Below are positions 31,818 through 40,736 of a DNA stretch of 64,000 nt, one piece after another. Every line of letters begins with the position of its first letter. Within the stretch, counting starts at the first letter, position 1. The stretch comes from Trichomonas vaginalis G3 (Eukaryota > Parabasalia > Trichomonadida > Trichomonadidae). The stretch covers positions 434,001 to 498,000 of the forward strand of contig NC_067205.1 in the NCBI RefSeq assembly GCF_026262505.1, written 5' to 3'. A model generated the notes under the pieces. That model ran no database searches. It saw only the letters and a list, made by a program, of their open reading frames with translations, and was not told the origin of the DNA. Position numbers and translations under genes: made by a program.

Positions 31818-32318
31818 TCACTTCCTTGGTTTCTTTTTAGTTGCTTTCTTCACGTCTGTCTCCAACTTGACTGTCTTTCTTCTTCGTCCGTAATGATACC
31901 AGTTACTTCCACCAGTCAATGGGTCAAATGGTCTTTCGTAAGGGTTTCCATACATTCCATAAGGTCCGTATGGATAAACTACTGATGGAGGAAGAGTTCC
32001 ATCGACTCTATTTAAATGCATTGTTTCACCTTTCATCTGGTCATTAAAGTCTTTTGCATGTTTTGCAAACTCATCATCCTTTCCTAAAGCATTTTCTGAC
32101 TCAGTCGCAACCAAATTGGATGCTTTATTTATGAGCCCTATTTTATTTAATCTTAACTTCTTTGCAACCCAGCCTCCAATCTTTCCTTTATTTGCATCTA
32201 ATGTCTTCGAAACCCTTCCTCCACTCATTTTATTTACTGCGTCATAAGCTCCAAGTGCTTTTGCTCCAAATGCTAATGCTTTTGTTCCCATTGCGCCTAA
32301 AGCTGCCCAAGCTACCAT
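31818..32318 (-). CDS. putative minor virion protein (Gly/Ala-rich head, basic tail)
   Basis: A 166-residue protein with a hydrophobic Ala/Gly-rich N-terminus (WAALGAMGTKALAFGAKALG), a Pro/Tyr/Gly-rich middle (YPYGPYGMYGNPYERPFD) and a strongly basic C-terminus (KKATKKKPRK). This composition is typical of internal or membrane-active virion proteins in Polintons and adenovirus-like capsids. The assignment is by composition and position only. It stands in a minus-strand cluster with the small 65-residue protein and a minor capsid-like protein, with no space between stop and next start. Confidence 0.6.
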   Translation of the reverse strand: MVAWAALGAMGTKALAFGAKALGAYDAVNKMSGGRVSKTLDANKGKIGGWVAKKLRLNKIGLINKASNLVATESENALGKDDEFAKHAKDFNDQMKGETMHLNRVDGTLPPSVVYPYGPYGMYGNPYERPFDPLTGGSNWYHYGRRRKTVKLETDVKKATKKKPRK

Positions 32319-32516
32319 TTACACCATATTAAAATCATCTCTCTTCAATATTATCTCATAAAAGTTCTCGTTACTGGAGAAAGTCAATGAAACATAAACA
32401 TTCTCATTCATAAACTTCTTTCTTATCTCATCTATTCTCAATAAAATATCTGAACAATTGCTAACATCTTCTACAACAGTTATTTCATCATGAATGACCT
32501 TCAAGAACAAGCTCAT
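32319..32516 (-). CDS. unknown 65-residue Polinton protein
   Basis: A small protein (begins MSLFLKVIHDEITVVEDVSN) encoded directly between the two larger minus-strand genes, each start following the previous stop without space. This arrangement suggests a gene cluster rather than chance. ATATTAAATG precedes it, the usual start context in this element. No domain is recognised. Confidence 0.5.
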   Translation of the reverse strand: MSLFLKVIHDEITVVEDVSNCSDILLRIDEIRKKFMNENVYVSLTFSSNENFYEIILKRDDFNMV

Positions 32517-33398
32517 TTAATATGCAATTAAAATCATCTCAATAATGAGTCCATCCTTTCCATCTTTAGGTAGCACAACATCTTTCATTGAAGAAGGTTC
32601 GACAAGTCTTATGTTAAACTTACTGACAAAGTTTGTTATACTATAATGCTTCGGTGGCGAATACATGTAGTTTGAAAGACATAATATAGATTCTTCAGCA
32701 AATTCACTTATACTGGATTTTATAACAATGTTTTCACGAGACCAAATACCACCAATTGACAATCTTGTAAGCAATCCTGCTGAACCTTCAACTGTAAACG
32801 TCGATGGTAACATTCCACGAAGGTCATCTATTGACATCTTTGAGTCACTGAATTTAAAGATTTTCTTAAAGCAATCGTCATTATCTAACCATGCAATAGC
32901 TTTGAAGTTTTCATTCGAATATACATCTGCTTCATTAAATGTAAAACCTGACTTCTTTGCAGAGATGACTTTAAAATCTATTGAGTTTGTTTCAAAATTA
33001 TATACTATGGTAACTTCTGAAGGTAATGGATGTCCTTCCACAGTCAGTTGTTCTCTCACTACCATTTGAAGCTTTGTGTTAAAAACTTTCATGTCATCTC
33101 CTGTATCTAAGTTCACATACACAGCAACAGGAAAACTATCTTGCTTCTTTGTTTCATCATTATATCTCAAAACATTAAAGTTCTTCAATAATATTGTTCT
33201 TCCTGCTGGAATACTTCGAACCTGTCTGATTTCAATAGCTTTCTCACCTCCTACATACTCTACCCAGTGCCTTGGATATTCATAAGTATACTGACTTTCT
33301 TGAATTTTGGTTGGTTTCATCATAACGTGTTCATAGTATATCTTTATACTCTTGTCAGTTAGACTCGGTGCTATGTTCTGAATATTTCTGACTTGCAT
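32517..33398 (-). CDS. minor capsid-like structural protein A
   Basis: A 293-residue beta-rich protein. The upstream in-frame codons to 33485 overlap the ATPase gene, so I start at the ATG at 33398, which has the element's usual ATTTTATC...TTAAAAATG context. It is related to the protein at 49700-50557. Both have a P-x-x-W-x(4)-GEK-like block near the N-terminus and a C-terminal block of the form G-IW-R, then P-KYY/HYS-I/LT-F, then VLP-D-KD-L-IE. Together with the genomic position next to the packaging ATPase, this suggests a virion component such as a minor capsid or penton-associated protein. It is divergent from the ATPase gene with 16 bases between the start codons. Confidence 0.6.
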   Translation of the reverse strand: MQVRNIQNIAPSLTDKSIKIYYEHVMMKPTKIQESQYTYEYPRHWVEYVGGEKAIEIRQVRSIPAGRTILLKNFNVLRYNDETKKQDSFPVAVYVNLDTGDDMKVFNTKLQMVVREQLTVEGHPLPSEVTIVYNFETNSIDFKVISAKKSGFTFNEADVYSNENFKAIAWLDNDDCFKKIFKFSDSKMSIDDLRGMLPSTFTVEGSAGLLTRLSIGGIWSRENIVIKSSISEFAEESILCLSNYMYSPPKHYSITNFVSKFNIRLVEPSSMKDVVLPKDGKDGLIIEMILIAY

Positions 33399-33414
33399 TT
33401 TTAATGGAGATAAA

Positions 33415-34302
33415 ATGAAGCATTTAATACATGACGTAGATGAAGACATGAATGAAACTACAGACAAACTTAACTCTTCTCTCATTCTTCCTTTCAGTAA
33501 GGACTATGAGTTCTGTTCAAATGGCGTTTATTTCTATTGTGGAAAGATGGGTTCAGGTAAGACATTTAATTTAATTCGTCATATACTCATAACAGAGCGT
33601 TTAGGAAACGACTCTTACTATGACCAAATCATTATATCAGCAACTTCAGACTCTATGGACTCAACAGCGAAAACATTTATGTCAAAAGTTCAAGCCTCTG
33701 TCGTTAAAGTTCCAGACAGTGAACTCATTGAATTTCTTCAACGTTACATTCAACGTAAGAGGAAATATTATGCCATCGTTGAATTTATACAGTCAGGAAT
33801 GCAAAAGACTTCTGAGGAGATGGAAAGAATTATTGACAAACACCACTTACGTCAGTACTCAGGAGTTTACGATATGAAACGACTTACAAACTACATTCTA
33901 TCAAAACTTTCAAAATACCCCTTCAAAAAATATCCTTCAAATACTTTGTTAGTTTGCGACGACTTCGCCGGAAAAGGTTTAGTGTCAAAACCAGACTCAC
34001 CATTAGCGAACATCATTACTAAAGTCAGACATTACCATTTAACTGTAGCAATACTTATGCAAACATGGCGTTTCCTTGCTTTAAACATAAAACGTCTCAT
34101 AACTGACTTCGTTATCTTTCAAGGTTTCTCACGTTATGATATTGAACTCATTTGGAAACAGTCAGGTATAACATTACCTTTTGAAGAAATTTGGGAAGCA
34201 TATAAGTCTCTCATCTCTCCTCGTTCATACCTTGAGATTCATATCATGACTAATACCATTAAAGTCAAAAATATTCCATGGGAACGACCAACATTGTTTT
34301 AA
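33415..34302 (+). CDS. A32-like genome-packaging ATPase (FtsK/HerA type)
   Basis: A 295-residue P-loop ATPase with Walker A CGKMGSGKT (about residues 42-50), Walker B TLLVCDDFAG (about 177-186), and a following polar motif in VAILMQTWRFL. This is the A32-like packaging ATPase found in Polintons, virophages and large DNA viruses, which would pump DNA into the capsid. All motifs are intact and the length is normal for the family. The start is the ATG at 33415, 16 bases from the divergent start of structural protein A. The stop overlaps by 4 bases with that of the convergent gene at 34299. Confidence 0.9.
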   Translation: MKHLIHDVDEDMNETTDKLNSSLILPFSKDYEFCSNGVYFYCGKMGSGKTFNLIRHILITERLGNDSYYDQIIISATSDSMDSTAKTFMSKVQASVVKVPDSELIEFLQRYIQRKRKYYAIVEFIQSGMQKTSEEMERIIDKHHLRQYSGVYDMKRLTNYILSKLSKYPFKKYPSNTLLVCDDFAGKGLVSKPDSPLANIITKVRHYHLTVAILMQTWRFLALNIKRLITDFVIFQGFSRYDIELIWKQSGITLPFEEIWEAYKSLISPRSYLEIHIMTNTIKVKNIPWERPTLF

Positions 34303-34691
34303 AGCTTAACCTTCAATTGACTGATGGTAAACAAATTCCATGCATCTCTGTCGCCATTTCTGTTAATATTTTTGCTGTCATTCATATCATCCACTTCTCC
34401 ATCCGTTAGCTTTTGAGGATATGTGTTAGAATAGCTGTTCTTAAATGAAGGCTTTTCACCTTTGAGAGCATAAACTCTATAACTTTCTGCATACTTTATG
34501 TTTGAACCTCCTGAGCCATCATTGACATAAATTTTTATAGGCTTCCACCCTTTGTTCATGTTCCTGCTTCTTCCCTTAGCTCTTTTGTTCAGGAGTTCTA
34601 CATCTTTATACACAGCTCCTGTCTCAGTGAATTCAACAATATTTTCATTCGTTAGCTTTACATTCAAACCCTTGTCGAGTATATTGTTCAT
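34299..34691 (-). CDS. unknown Polinton protein
   Basis: About 130 residues starting MNNILDKGLNVKLTNENIVE. The open frame continues upstream to 34817 but that part overlaps the divergent plus-strand gene, so I use the ATG at 34691 (34700 is the alternative). It has a basic stretch (LNKRAKGRSRNMNKGWKP) and an Asn/Asp-rich C-terminal half. No domain is recognised. It may be a small virion protein. Confidence 0.5.
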   Translation of the reverse strand: MNNILDKGLNVKLTNENIVEFTETGAVYKDVELLNKRAKGRSRNMNKGWKPIKIYVNDGSGGSNIKYAESYRVYALKGEKPSFKNSYSNTYPQKLTDGEVDDMNDSKNINRNGDRDAWNLFTISQLKVKL

Positions 34692-34725
34692 TTCATACAT
34701 ATAAAAGGTTTTTATTCTATATGAA

Positions 34726-35340
34726 ATGAGAAGCAAATCCATCTTAGCTGGTGCCGTTAATGTTCCAATTGAACCAACATCAAATGTTGACTCACGAACG
34801 ACAAACAATATTGTCATAAAGAACTATAGTTCAGAGTGTTTGAAAGAACCAGAACCAGAGCTGAAATCCGTGAATTTAAACACAGCTTCAAACGCTAACG
34901 CTACATCAGATGTTAAGTTAGAGTATCCACCACTGGACCAAATTCTTTCAAGAGAAGCCAACGACAACCCTTACATAAATGTTCAAACAAATCCTTCAGA
35001 TAACGTAGACCATTACCTTCTTCAGTTATACCAAACAATTTTACTCAAAGACGATAAGAAGCTTTTGACAAATCTTATAAGCAAGAACCAAATAATTCTA
35101 ACAAAGGAGGACCTTGAAAATGTTATCTCACGAATAACAGGAAAGCAATGTGTCATTGACTATCTCGACCCTGAAATCGAATGCTGTGGTCAAACGCCAC
35201 CATTCATGAAAATAGGTAACATCCGCATCATTGAAACACCAGGAACTACAGGAGTTGAGTTTAAGTATAAATATTCGAACGAGTATACAAAACTTTCAAC
35301 AGAATATAAACTTTGCTTGAAATATGTTTTAGTAAATTAA
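34726..35340 (+). CDS. unknown Polinton protein
   Basis: A 204-residue protein with a polar, low-complexity first half (NLNTASNANATSDVKLEYPP) and a more ordered second half containing a Cys-Cys (DPEIECCGQTPPFMKIG). No domain is recognised. It is preceded by TTTTTATTCTATATGAAATG, the element's promoter-like pattern. Its stop overlaps the stop of the minus-strand gene at 35337. Confidence 0.55.
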   Translation: MRSKSILAGAVNVPIEPTSNVDSRTTNNIVIKNYSSECLKEPEPELKSVNLNTASNANATSDVKLEYPPLDQILSREANDNPYINVQTNPSDNVDHYLLQLYQTILLKDDKKLLTNLISKNQIILTKEDLENVISRITGKQCVIDYLDPEIECCGQTPPFMKIGNIRIIETPGTTGVEFKYKYSNEYTKLSTEYKLCLKYVLVN

Positions 35341-35606
35341 AGCAATTTGTAATATCTATCCAAAACTTCTTCAACAGTATCGAACTCATCTTCATAATGC
35401 AAACCTAATCTTATTGACTTGGTGCAGTTTTCACTAACACAATATAGCGCTTTGCGCTCGGCGCCTTTGACGCCTTTTTCTGTTCTCTTGACTGACATAA
35501 CTAACTCATTTGTTTCATCAAACAGCAACAACCAAAGTTCATGACCTAATACATAACATTCATACTTTATATTTTTAGCTCTGAGTTCTCTTGTAAGCTG
35601 TTGCAT
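35337..35606 (-). CDS. unknown 89-residue Polinton protein
   Basis: A small protein (YVLGHELWLLLFDETNELVM in the middle, acidic C-terminus EFDTVEEVLDRYYKLL). It overlaps the 3' end of the next minus-strand gene by 40 bases in another frame. A GC-rich hairpin (AGCGCTTTGCGCT near 35444) lies inside the gene. No family is recognised. Confidence 0.5.
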   Translation of the reverse strand: MQQLTRELRAKNIKYECYVLGHELWLLLFDETNELVMSVKRTEKGVKGAERKALYCVSENCTKSIRLGLHYEDEFDTVEEVLDRYYKLL

Positions 35607-36343
35607 TTAATATTTTCTAAAAAGTCAACTTCAACAGTCATTCGCACTGGTGCCTTCAGTTCTACAGGCTCGCCTTGAAAGTCAACAAGTCTGAATTGCA
35701 TGTCTTTCAAATTATGAGGACTAATGCGAATCCATTTACCTAAATGAGTTGCTATGACAGGAACGTTTGGAATGAACATTGAATTGACTGCATAACAGAA
35801 AGATTTATATTCTACTGAACCTTTACTATTAACTCCTGAAATACCTGTGACATTAGCTATTTTAGACTCAATGTACAAACAATTACCATAACATACGTAT
35901 GGAACAGATTTCATCTCAATCGTTTTGTCAACACTTTTCAAAGGAAATGTCATATGGTATGCTCCCAGAAGCAATTGAACTCTATGACTCATTCGTGTTA
36001 TCTTAAACTCCTTCACATAACTGAACTTCAAAACTCCTGCAATAAGTTTAACATTCATTAAGTTTTCTTCGTTATCCTTGTTTATTGTAGTATTTATGAG
36101 AGCATTTAACACTCCAGCTAATGTTTCCATCTTATATTCTACATTATTGTGAAATCTTATTTCGTGCTTCTTTCCATCTATTTCAAACTCCATGAAATCT
36201 GTTTCATCTGTTATGACAAAAGTTGCGATAGTATTGAAGTCAACAACTCTGAAAGCAAGTGCTTCATTCTGTAGACCTAAGTTTGTTTGAAGCTTTACTA
36301 TTCCGTATTCGTTTGGGTCTGTACTTTGCAAATAGAACAACAT
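35567..36343 (-). CDS. penton/minor capsid candidate
   Basis: A 258-residue beta-rich protein. The C-terminal text (FRLVDFQGEPVELKAPVRMT VEV) resembles the last strands of the small structural proteins of Polintons and adintovirus-like elements, where a line such as f-lvD--G-pv-L---v-v-l closes a jelly-roll. This suggests a penton-type single jelly-roll protein, inferred from pattern only. It starts at 36343 and is divergent from the collagen-like gene, with 17 bases between the start codons. Confidence 0.5.
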   Translation of the reverse strand: MLFYLQSTDPNEYGIVKLQTNLGLQNEALAFRVVDFNTIATFVITDETDFMEFEIDGKKHEIRFHNNVEYKMETLAGVLNALINTTINKDNEENLMNVKLIAGVLKFSYVKEFKITRMSHRVQLLLGAYHMTFPLKSVDKTIEMKSVPYVCYGNCLYIESKIANVTGISGVNSKGSVEYKSFCYAVNSMFIPNVPVIATHLGKWIRISPHNLKDMQFRLVDFQGEPVELKAPVRMTVEVDFLENIKCNSLQENSELKI

Positions 36344-36360
36344 TTTATTCTCATTAAAAT

Positions 36361-37020
36361 ATGACTATTGCTGCATATGCGTATGAAACAAATGAAGCAA
36401 GAAGAGCACATGAACTAGTAAACGAAAACTCAACTTTAACCATTGAAGGCAATGATTTAGTCATTGACGATGGAAAAACTAAAAAAGTCATTGATTTCGA
36501 TACTTTTAACACTTATGACCCATTCATTACAACAAGCAAGGTTCCTATCATAAATGATGGAACGGTGCAATATATAAATTCTACAGTAGATGCCTCATTA
36601 GTGAAAGTATTAAGTGTTCTCATTGAATTGTTAAAGAGCTTTCGATTTGACGACAACATTAAATGCCTAAAGAATTTAGTCATGAATGAGAAACAAATTC
36701 TTGGCGTTGCTGGTAGCAGTAATGATGTACACCTTATGACATTAGAATATTATAACGAACATAAAGATGAACTGAAAGGAGAGAAGGGTGACACCGGACC
36801 TCAAGGACCTCAAGGAATACAAGGAATACAAGGAATACAAGGAATACAAGGACCTCAAGGCGAAAACGGTTTGGATGGAAAGGATGGAAAGGATGGAAAA
36901 ACTGCTAAATCATGGATATGGGACCTTATAAATACTGGTTTAACAGCTGCTTCATATGGAGTTCTTCAATACCAAATCGGAAAGATATGGGCGGTACTTG
37001 GTGGAAGAAGTTTTAAATGA
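36361..37020 (+). CDS. collagen-like fibre protein (may be the 5' part of the next gene)
   Basis: A 219-residue protein. After about 140 residues it has a collagen-like Gly-X-Y stretch (KGDTGPQGPQGIQGIQG...) of about 13 triplets, coded by an almost perfect GGAATACAA repeat, then a hydrophobic segment (DLINTGLTAASYGVLQYQIG). It overlaps the next ORF by 65 bases in another frame. Where they overlap, the helical text of the next ORF would follow smoothly after the hydrophobic segment, so one original gene of about 1,026 codons with a single-base frameshift near 36990-37015 is likely. Collagen-like stalks are common in phage and giant-virus fibres. Confidence 0.7.
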   Translation: MTIAAYAYETNEARRAHELVNENSTLTIEGNDLVIDDGKTKKVIDFDTFNTYDPFITTSKVPIINDGTVQYINSTVDASLVKVLSVLIELLKSFRFDDNIKCLKNLVMNEKQILGVAGSSNDVHLMTLEYYNEHKDELKGEKGDTGPQGPQGIQGIQGIQGIQGPQGENGLDGKDGKDGKTAKSWIWDLINTGLTAASYGVLQYQIGKIWAVLGGRSFK

Positions 37021-39439
37021 CGTTAAAAATGCTTTGAACTTCATTTCAAATGGTTCGGATACTATTAAAACTTTATCTGGTTGGATGCAAGAAACAAGGA
37101 GTCAAATAGATACTGTAAGACGTATAGCAAACAATGCACGTACGGGATTGGATACTTTACGACAAGCACAAAATACACTAAAGGAAGCAAATGATATTCT
37201 TGGCTCAGTATCAGACATGCATGAAGATTGGCTTAAAGGTATTGACAAATCTTTAAAAAATCACAGTCAGTCTATTGCTGACTACAAGAAAAGTATAGAT
37301 TTTTTACATAGTGCTATGGACGTACATGATGGAAGCATAAGGAACTTACTTAATGCTAACAATAACTTACCAGGAACTATTAAAGCATTTATAAAGTCCT
37401 TTGTAAAACCTGGTGCTCTAACATTTAGGTCTTTGAGAGCAAGAGCATTGAAGTCAAGAGATGCAGAAACTCCAACAGAAGGAACTGAAACAACAGAAAC
37501 TCCAGAAGAACCACCAAAACCAACAGCTAATGAAATATTGTTCGAATATTTTCCAAGGTACTCTGTTCTCATTGCATACATTCAAGAAATACTTAAGAGA
37601 GCAGACTTGACTTTAGGAGATGATGAAAGTTCTGTATATCTTTCGTTCCAGTTTCAAATAGCAGAACTTTTGAGACAGATATGCTTAATGTATGACAACA
37701 TCTCTGATTTCACAAGATATGATGACGACCATGACCCCGAACACGGTGAAGAAGAAGTTTTACAAACATCCATTAAGACAGGAAAGGTTTTAACTCAAAG
37801 TCTCATTATTGACACCAAAGATGGCGAAGTGGACGTTCTTCAAGAGCTGAAGAAAAATACTTCTTCGGGAGGTGGTGGTAGGCATGAACTTGAAATAAAT
37901 GAGATAGAAGAGAAATTAGCCGAAAAAGCAGATAAAGAACATAAACACAATATCTCCGATATAAATGAACTTCAAGCTACATTAAATAGTAAAACAGATA
38001 AAAATGAACTTGACGCAATGAACAAAGTTTTGAAATCTCATAAACACAACATCTCCGATATAAATGAACTTCAAGCTACATTAAATAGTAAAGCGGACAA
38101 GAACCATGTTCATTATATAACTTCAGACGAACAGATTATAACGGACTACCATGGATATTTAACACGAAGTGATGAAGCGAAGACAAAAAATGTTAATGAA
38201 AGAAGATATAAATACATTCGTGCTAAAGGTTATGACATAAGCTGTACTGTACAGTATGATGTAGCTAAAGCACCAGAAGCATTTGGTTATACCGGTGAAA
38301 TTTATGCCTCTACTTTCAATGTTAACGGTGTATTAGTTGAACCAAGATTTACTTTGAGAGTTAAGTCAAAAATAACGTTTGAAGATGCTATTAAAAGTAA
38401 AGCTGACAAAGATGAACTCGAAGCAACGAACAAAGTTTTGAAATCTCATAAACACAACATCTCCGATATAAATGAACTTCAAGCTACATTAGACAGTAAA
38501 GCTGACAAGAACCATACACATAAATCCTTCACTACTGTTAGAGCAGACGACATAATATTGAACTTTGACCTTGGTTCAAGTGCACCATTAGAAAATCCAA
38601 GTACAAGCGTAAAAGATACTCTTAACAGTTTAGATAAGAGTTGCAGGAACATTGAAAGTCATGCCAGAAACTTTGAAGCACATGAACTACCAACAATGTT
38701 AGATAAGAAAGCAGATAAAACTTATGTGGATGCAGAACTAACAAAGAAATTTTCGAAACCAGATACAATGACATTTACAACAGAAATTATAAATGGTGAA
38801 CCAGCAACTCCATTTGAATTTGTTAGAGGTCTTCAACCAGATACTTTTGAATTTTTCTTGGATAATTCTATTGAACTAACATTACATTATAAAAGTGGAA
38901 CAAATGCAACATTTCATCCGGGAGATACATTCCAAATGGTATTTAATGACATAAGTTCTTTAGAATATGTTTATAGAGTTATGAGCATATATGATTTAAT
39001 ATATCCTATAGGAGCTGTTTATACGTCTATGAATCCAATAAATCCAAACACTTTATTTGGTGGTAGATGGTATGAAATAGTTGACAGTTTTCCATTCTAC
39101 ACTAATACGCAGTCAATGAAGATGGGAGGTTCAAAGAAAATAGGTATTGAAAACCTTCCTTCACATATGCATAGGTTCAGTGGAAGAACATCTGTGGAAG
39201 GAAACCATTCACATTCAATAACAAAAAGAGGTTATACAAATCTTGCAGCGGGTTCGGATAGACAGGGAATGCATAGATATGATATTTCAACTGACCCAGT
39301 AGATTCAAGCACAGGTATTTTCTGTGGAACTGCAGGAAATCATACACATGTTGTAGCTGGTATTACAGACCCAGCAGGTAATGGAAAAGATTATATGCCT
39401 CCTTATATAACAATGCACGCTTGGATACGAGTTGGTTAA
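36956..39439 (+). CDS. phage-tail-fibre-like protein with gp10-type C-terminal domain
   Basis: An 827-residue fibre-like protein. A helical/coiled-coil N-terminal third is followed by three near-identical blocks with HKHNISDINELQATLNSK (around residues 323, 361 and 495), as in trimeric tail fibres. The C-terminal domain has YPIGAVYTSMNPINPNTLFG, then GGRWYEI, LPSHMHRFSG, NHSHS, GNHTH and a final MPPYITMHAWIRV. This His-rich domain is typical of phage tail-fibre/baseplate gp10-like receptor-binding tips, whose histidines can bind metal. The likely role is a virion spike. The ATG at 36956 lies inside the preceding gene, so the true start may be that of the collagen-like gene. Confidence 0.8.
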   Translation: MEFFNTKSERYGRYLVEEVLNDVKNALNFISNGSDTIKTLSGWMQETRSQIDTVRRIANNARTGLDTLRQAQNTLKEANDILGSVSDMHEDWLKGIDKSLKNHSQSIADYKKSIDFLHSAMDVHDGSIRNLLNANNNLPGTIKAFIKSFVKPGALTFRSLRARALKSRDAETPTEGTETTETPEEPPKPTANEILFEYFPRYSVLIAYIQEILKRADLTLGDDESSVYLSFQFQIAELLRQICLMYDNISDFTRYDDDHDPEHGEEEVLQTSIKTGKVLTQSLIIDTKDGEVDVLQELKKNTSSGGGGRHELEINEIEEKLAEKADKEHKHNISDINELQATLNSKTDKNELDAMNKVLKSHKHNISDINELQATLNSKADKNHVHYITSDEQIITDYHGYLTRSDEAKTKNVNERRYKYIRAKGYDISCTVQYDVAKAPEAFGYTGEIYASTFNVNGVLVEPRFTLRVKSKITFEDAIKSKADKDELEATNKVLKSHKHNISDINELQATLDSKADKNHTHKSFTTVRADDIILNFDLGSSAPLENPSTSVKDTLNSLDKSCRNIESHARNFEAHELPTMLDKKADKTYVDAELTKKFSKPDTMTFTTEIINGEPATPFEFVRGLQPDTFEFFLDNSIELTLHYKSGTNATFHPGDTFQMVFNDISSLEYVYRVMSIYDLIYPIGAVYTSMNPINPNTLFGGRWYEIVDSFPFYTNTQSMKMGGSKKIGIENLPSHMHRFSGRTSVEGNHSHSITKRGYTNLAAGSDRQGMHRYDISTDPVDSSTGIFCGTAGNHTHVVAGITDPAGNGKDYMPPYITMHAWIRVG

Positions 39440-39458
39440 AATCTTTAACTTTACATAA

Positions 39459-40539
39459 ATGAGCTTGAAAGAAGTATTCGAACAACATCCATGGAGGTCA
39501 TTTAAGAAGTTCAATGAAGCTGCAAAGAGTCGGGGATTTACTAACAGAGCTGAAGTGAAAAGGTTCTTTGACAAAAATGTTGTACATCAAACAAAAATAA
39601 ACCCTTACGACTTTTTACCAATTTACTCCAACACTCCTGACGCATACCAATTTGACACTCTCATTCAAAGCAGAAAAGGAGGACATAAACCATTCCTCAT
39701 CTTCATAAATGTTAACACTCGTAAAGCATATGCATATCCAATGAAAAAAAAGAACTCGTGAAGTGTTAAGAGTTTTACAAAAGTTTGTAGCAGAACATAA
39801 CCCAAGTACTTTAACATCAGACCAAGACAGTGCATACCTCAGCAATGAAATCACAGAATTTCTCATTAAGCATAACATAACTCACTACACTACTGAAGAC
39901 CATAACCATAACATACTCGGCATCATAAACCGCTTCATAAGAACGCTCAGAGATTTAAACCAAGAGCGAGACTTTACCGAAGAAACAATGAAACATTTTC
40001 TCGAAGTATATAATTCCTCAACACATTCTACAACAGGACATACACCAAATTCAATGACACAACAACAAGAAGAAAAGTATATACAAAAGAAACGAAGCCA
40101 AACACAAAATATCAGAAATTCAACACAATTTACCCTCATTCCTGGTACAAAAGTTCGTGTAGTTCTTGACGACAAACCGTTGACAAAGAAACGTTTAAGG
40201 TTAAGTCGAAATTATTATATCGTAGACTCTACGCAAGGTAATGGATATCTTATAAAAGCTGCCGACGACTCTATTGCGTTTTATCCTCAACATAAATTAG
40301 TCGAAAGTAGTAATGGCAAACTTGCTGAAACCATTGACGAAGCAAAGCGAGGAGTGGTTATTGAAATACTTGGCTACAACATAAACGATGACACTTATAA
40401 AGTAAGATATGAAGGAGGCGTTGAAGATGTTATACCATCTAAGAACTTGAGAGAGTCGAAGCCAACACATCTGGGACCATTAGAGCGGGAGTACTGGAAA
40501 GACAAAAATATGCCAGAAAGAATAAGAAAATTCTTCTAA
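39459..40539 (+). pseudogene. retroviral-type (DDE) integrase of the Polinton, frameshifted
   Basis: Two open stretches, 39459-39758 and from about 39751 to 40539, make one rve-type integrase of about 360 codons. The first catalytic Asp is in YQFDTLIQ, the second in LTSDQDSAYLS. The third position falls in HNILGIINRFIRTLRD, where the usual Glu of the V-E-R-F pattern reads Asn. A C-terminal SH3/chromo-like region follows (EILGYNINDDTYKVRYEGG). The break is a run of eight A at 39744-39751; seven A would restore the frame. It could be a real indel, a sequencing error or, less likely, programmed frameshifting. The enzyme would insert the element and make the ACTTA duplication. Confidence 0.85.
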
Positions 40540-40585
40540 ACTTTTTCGTTGGATGTAAATCAGACAAAATATATTTTAGGTGAAG

Positions 40586-40601
40586 AGGTGAGATCTCACC
40601 T
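40586..40601. repeat. palindrome AGGTGAGATCTCACCT, copy 2
   Basis: Perfect copy between the integrase and the first KilA-N gene, in the same orientation as copy 1 (TTAGGTGAAG on the left, GTTTTTTCACC on the right). A small hairpin, CCGCTTAGCGG, follows at 40617-40627. Confidence 0.9.
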
Positions 40602-40649
40602 GTTTTTTCACCCTCACCGCTTAGCGGCTCAGATTGCTTTAGCTTTCTC

Positions 40650-40736
40650 GTGAATTTTCATGAATTTCCTTAAGATAGAAAAAATAAAGTTAGTTTTATT
40701 TTTATTTATTTTTTTATTTTGTATGTAAGAACAGAA
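40650..40736 (+). promoter_or_regulatory. T-rich promoter module (copy A)
   Basis: GAATTTTCATGAATTTCCTT, then GAAAAAATAAAGTTAG and a run of TTTTATTTTTATTTATTTTT ending TTTTGTATGTAA before the ATG. Nearly the same module lies at 41492-41576 and, shortened, at 43940-44011, each directly before a gene. Confidence 0.65.

Larger units (their letters stand above)
31167..31820. repeat. left terminal inverted repeat of the Polinton
   Basis: About 654 bp, nearly identical in inverted orientation to 53668-54320. Differences are few: one T-run length change, one base in the palindrome, and a cluster of five changes in a 20-base patch inside the TIR gene (near 31540). It contains the complete 94-residue gene. 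Confidence 0.9.

Noticed and set aside
35337-35606. Adenovirus-type maturation protease
   Set aside because: Neither this nor any other small protein shows the His...Asp/Glu...Gln...Cys order of that family, so I do not claim one.
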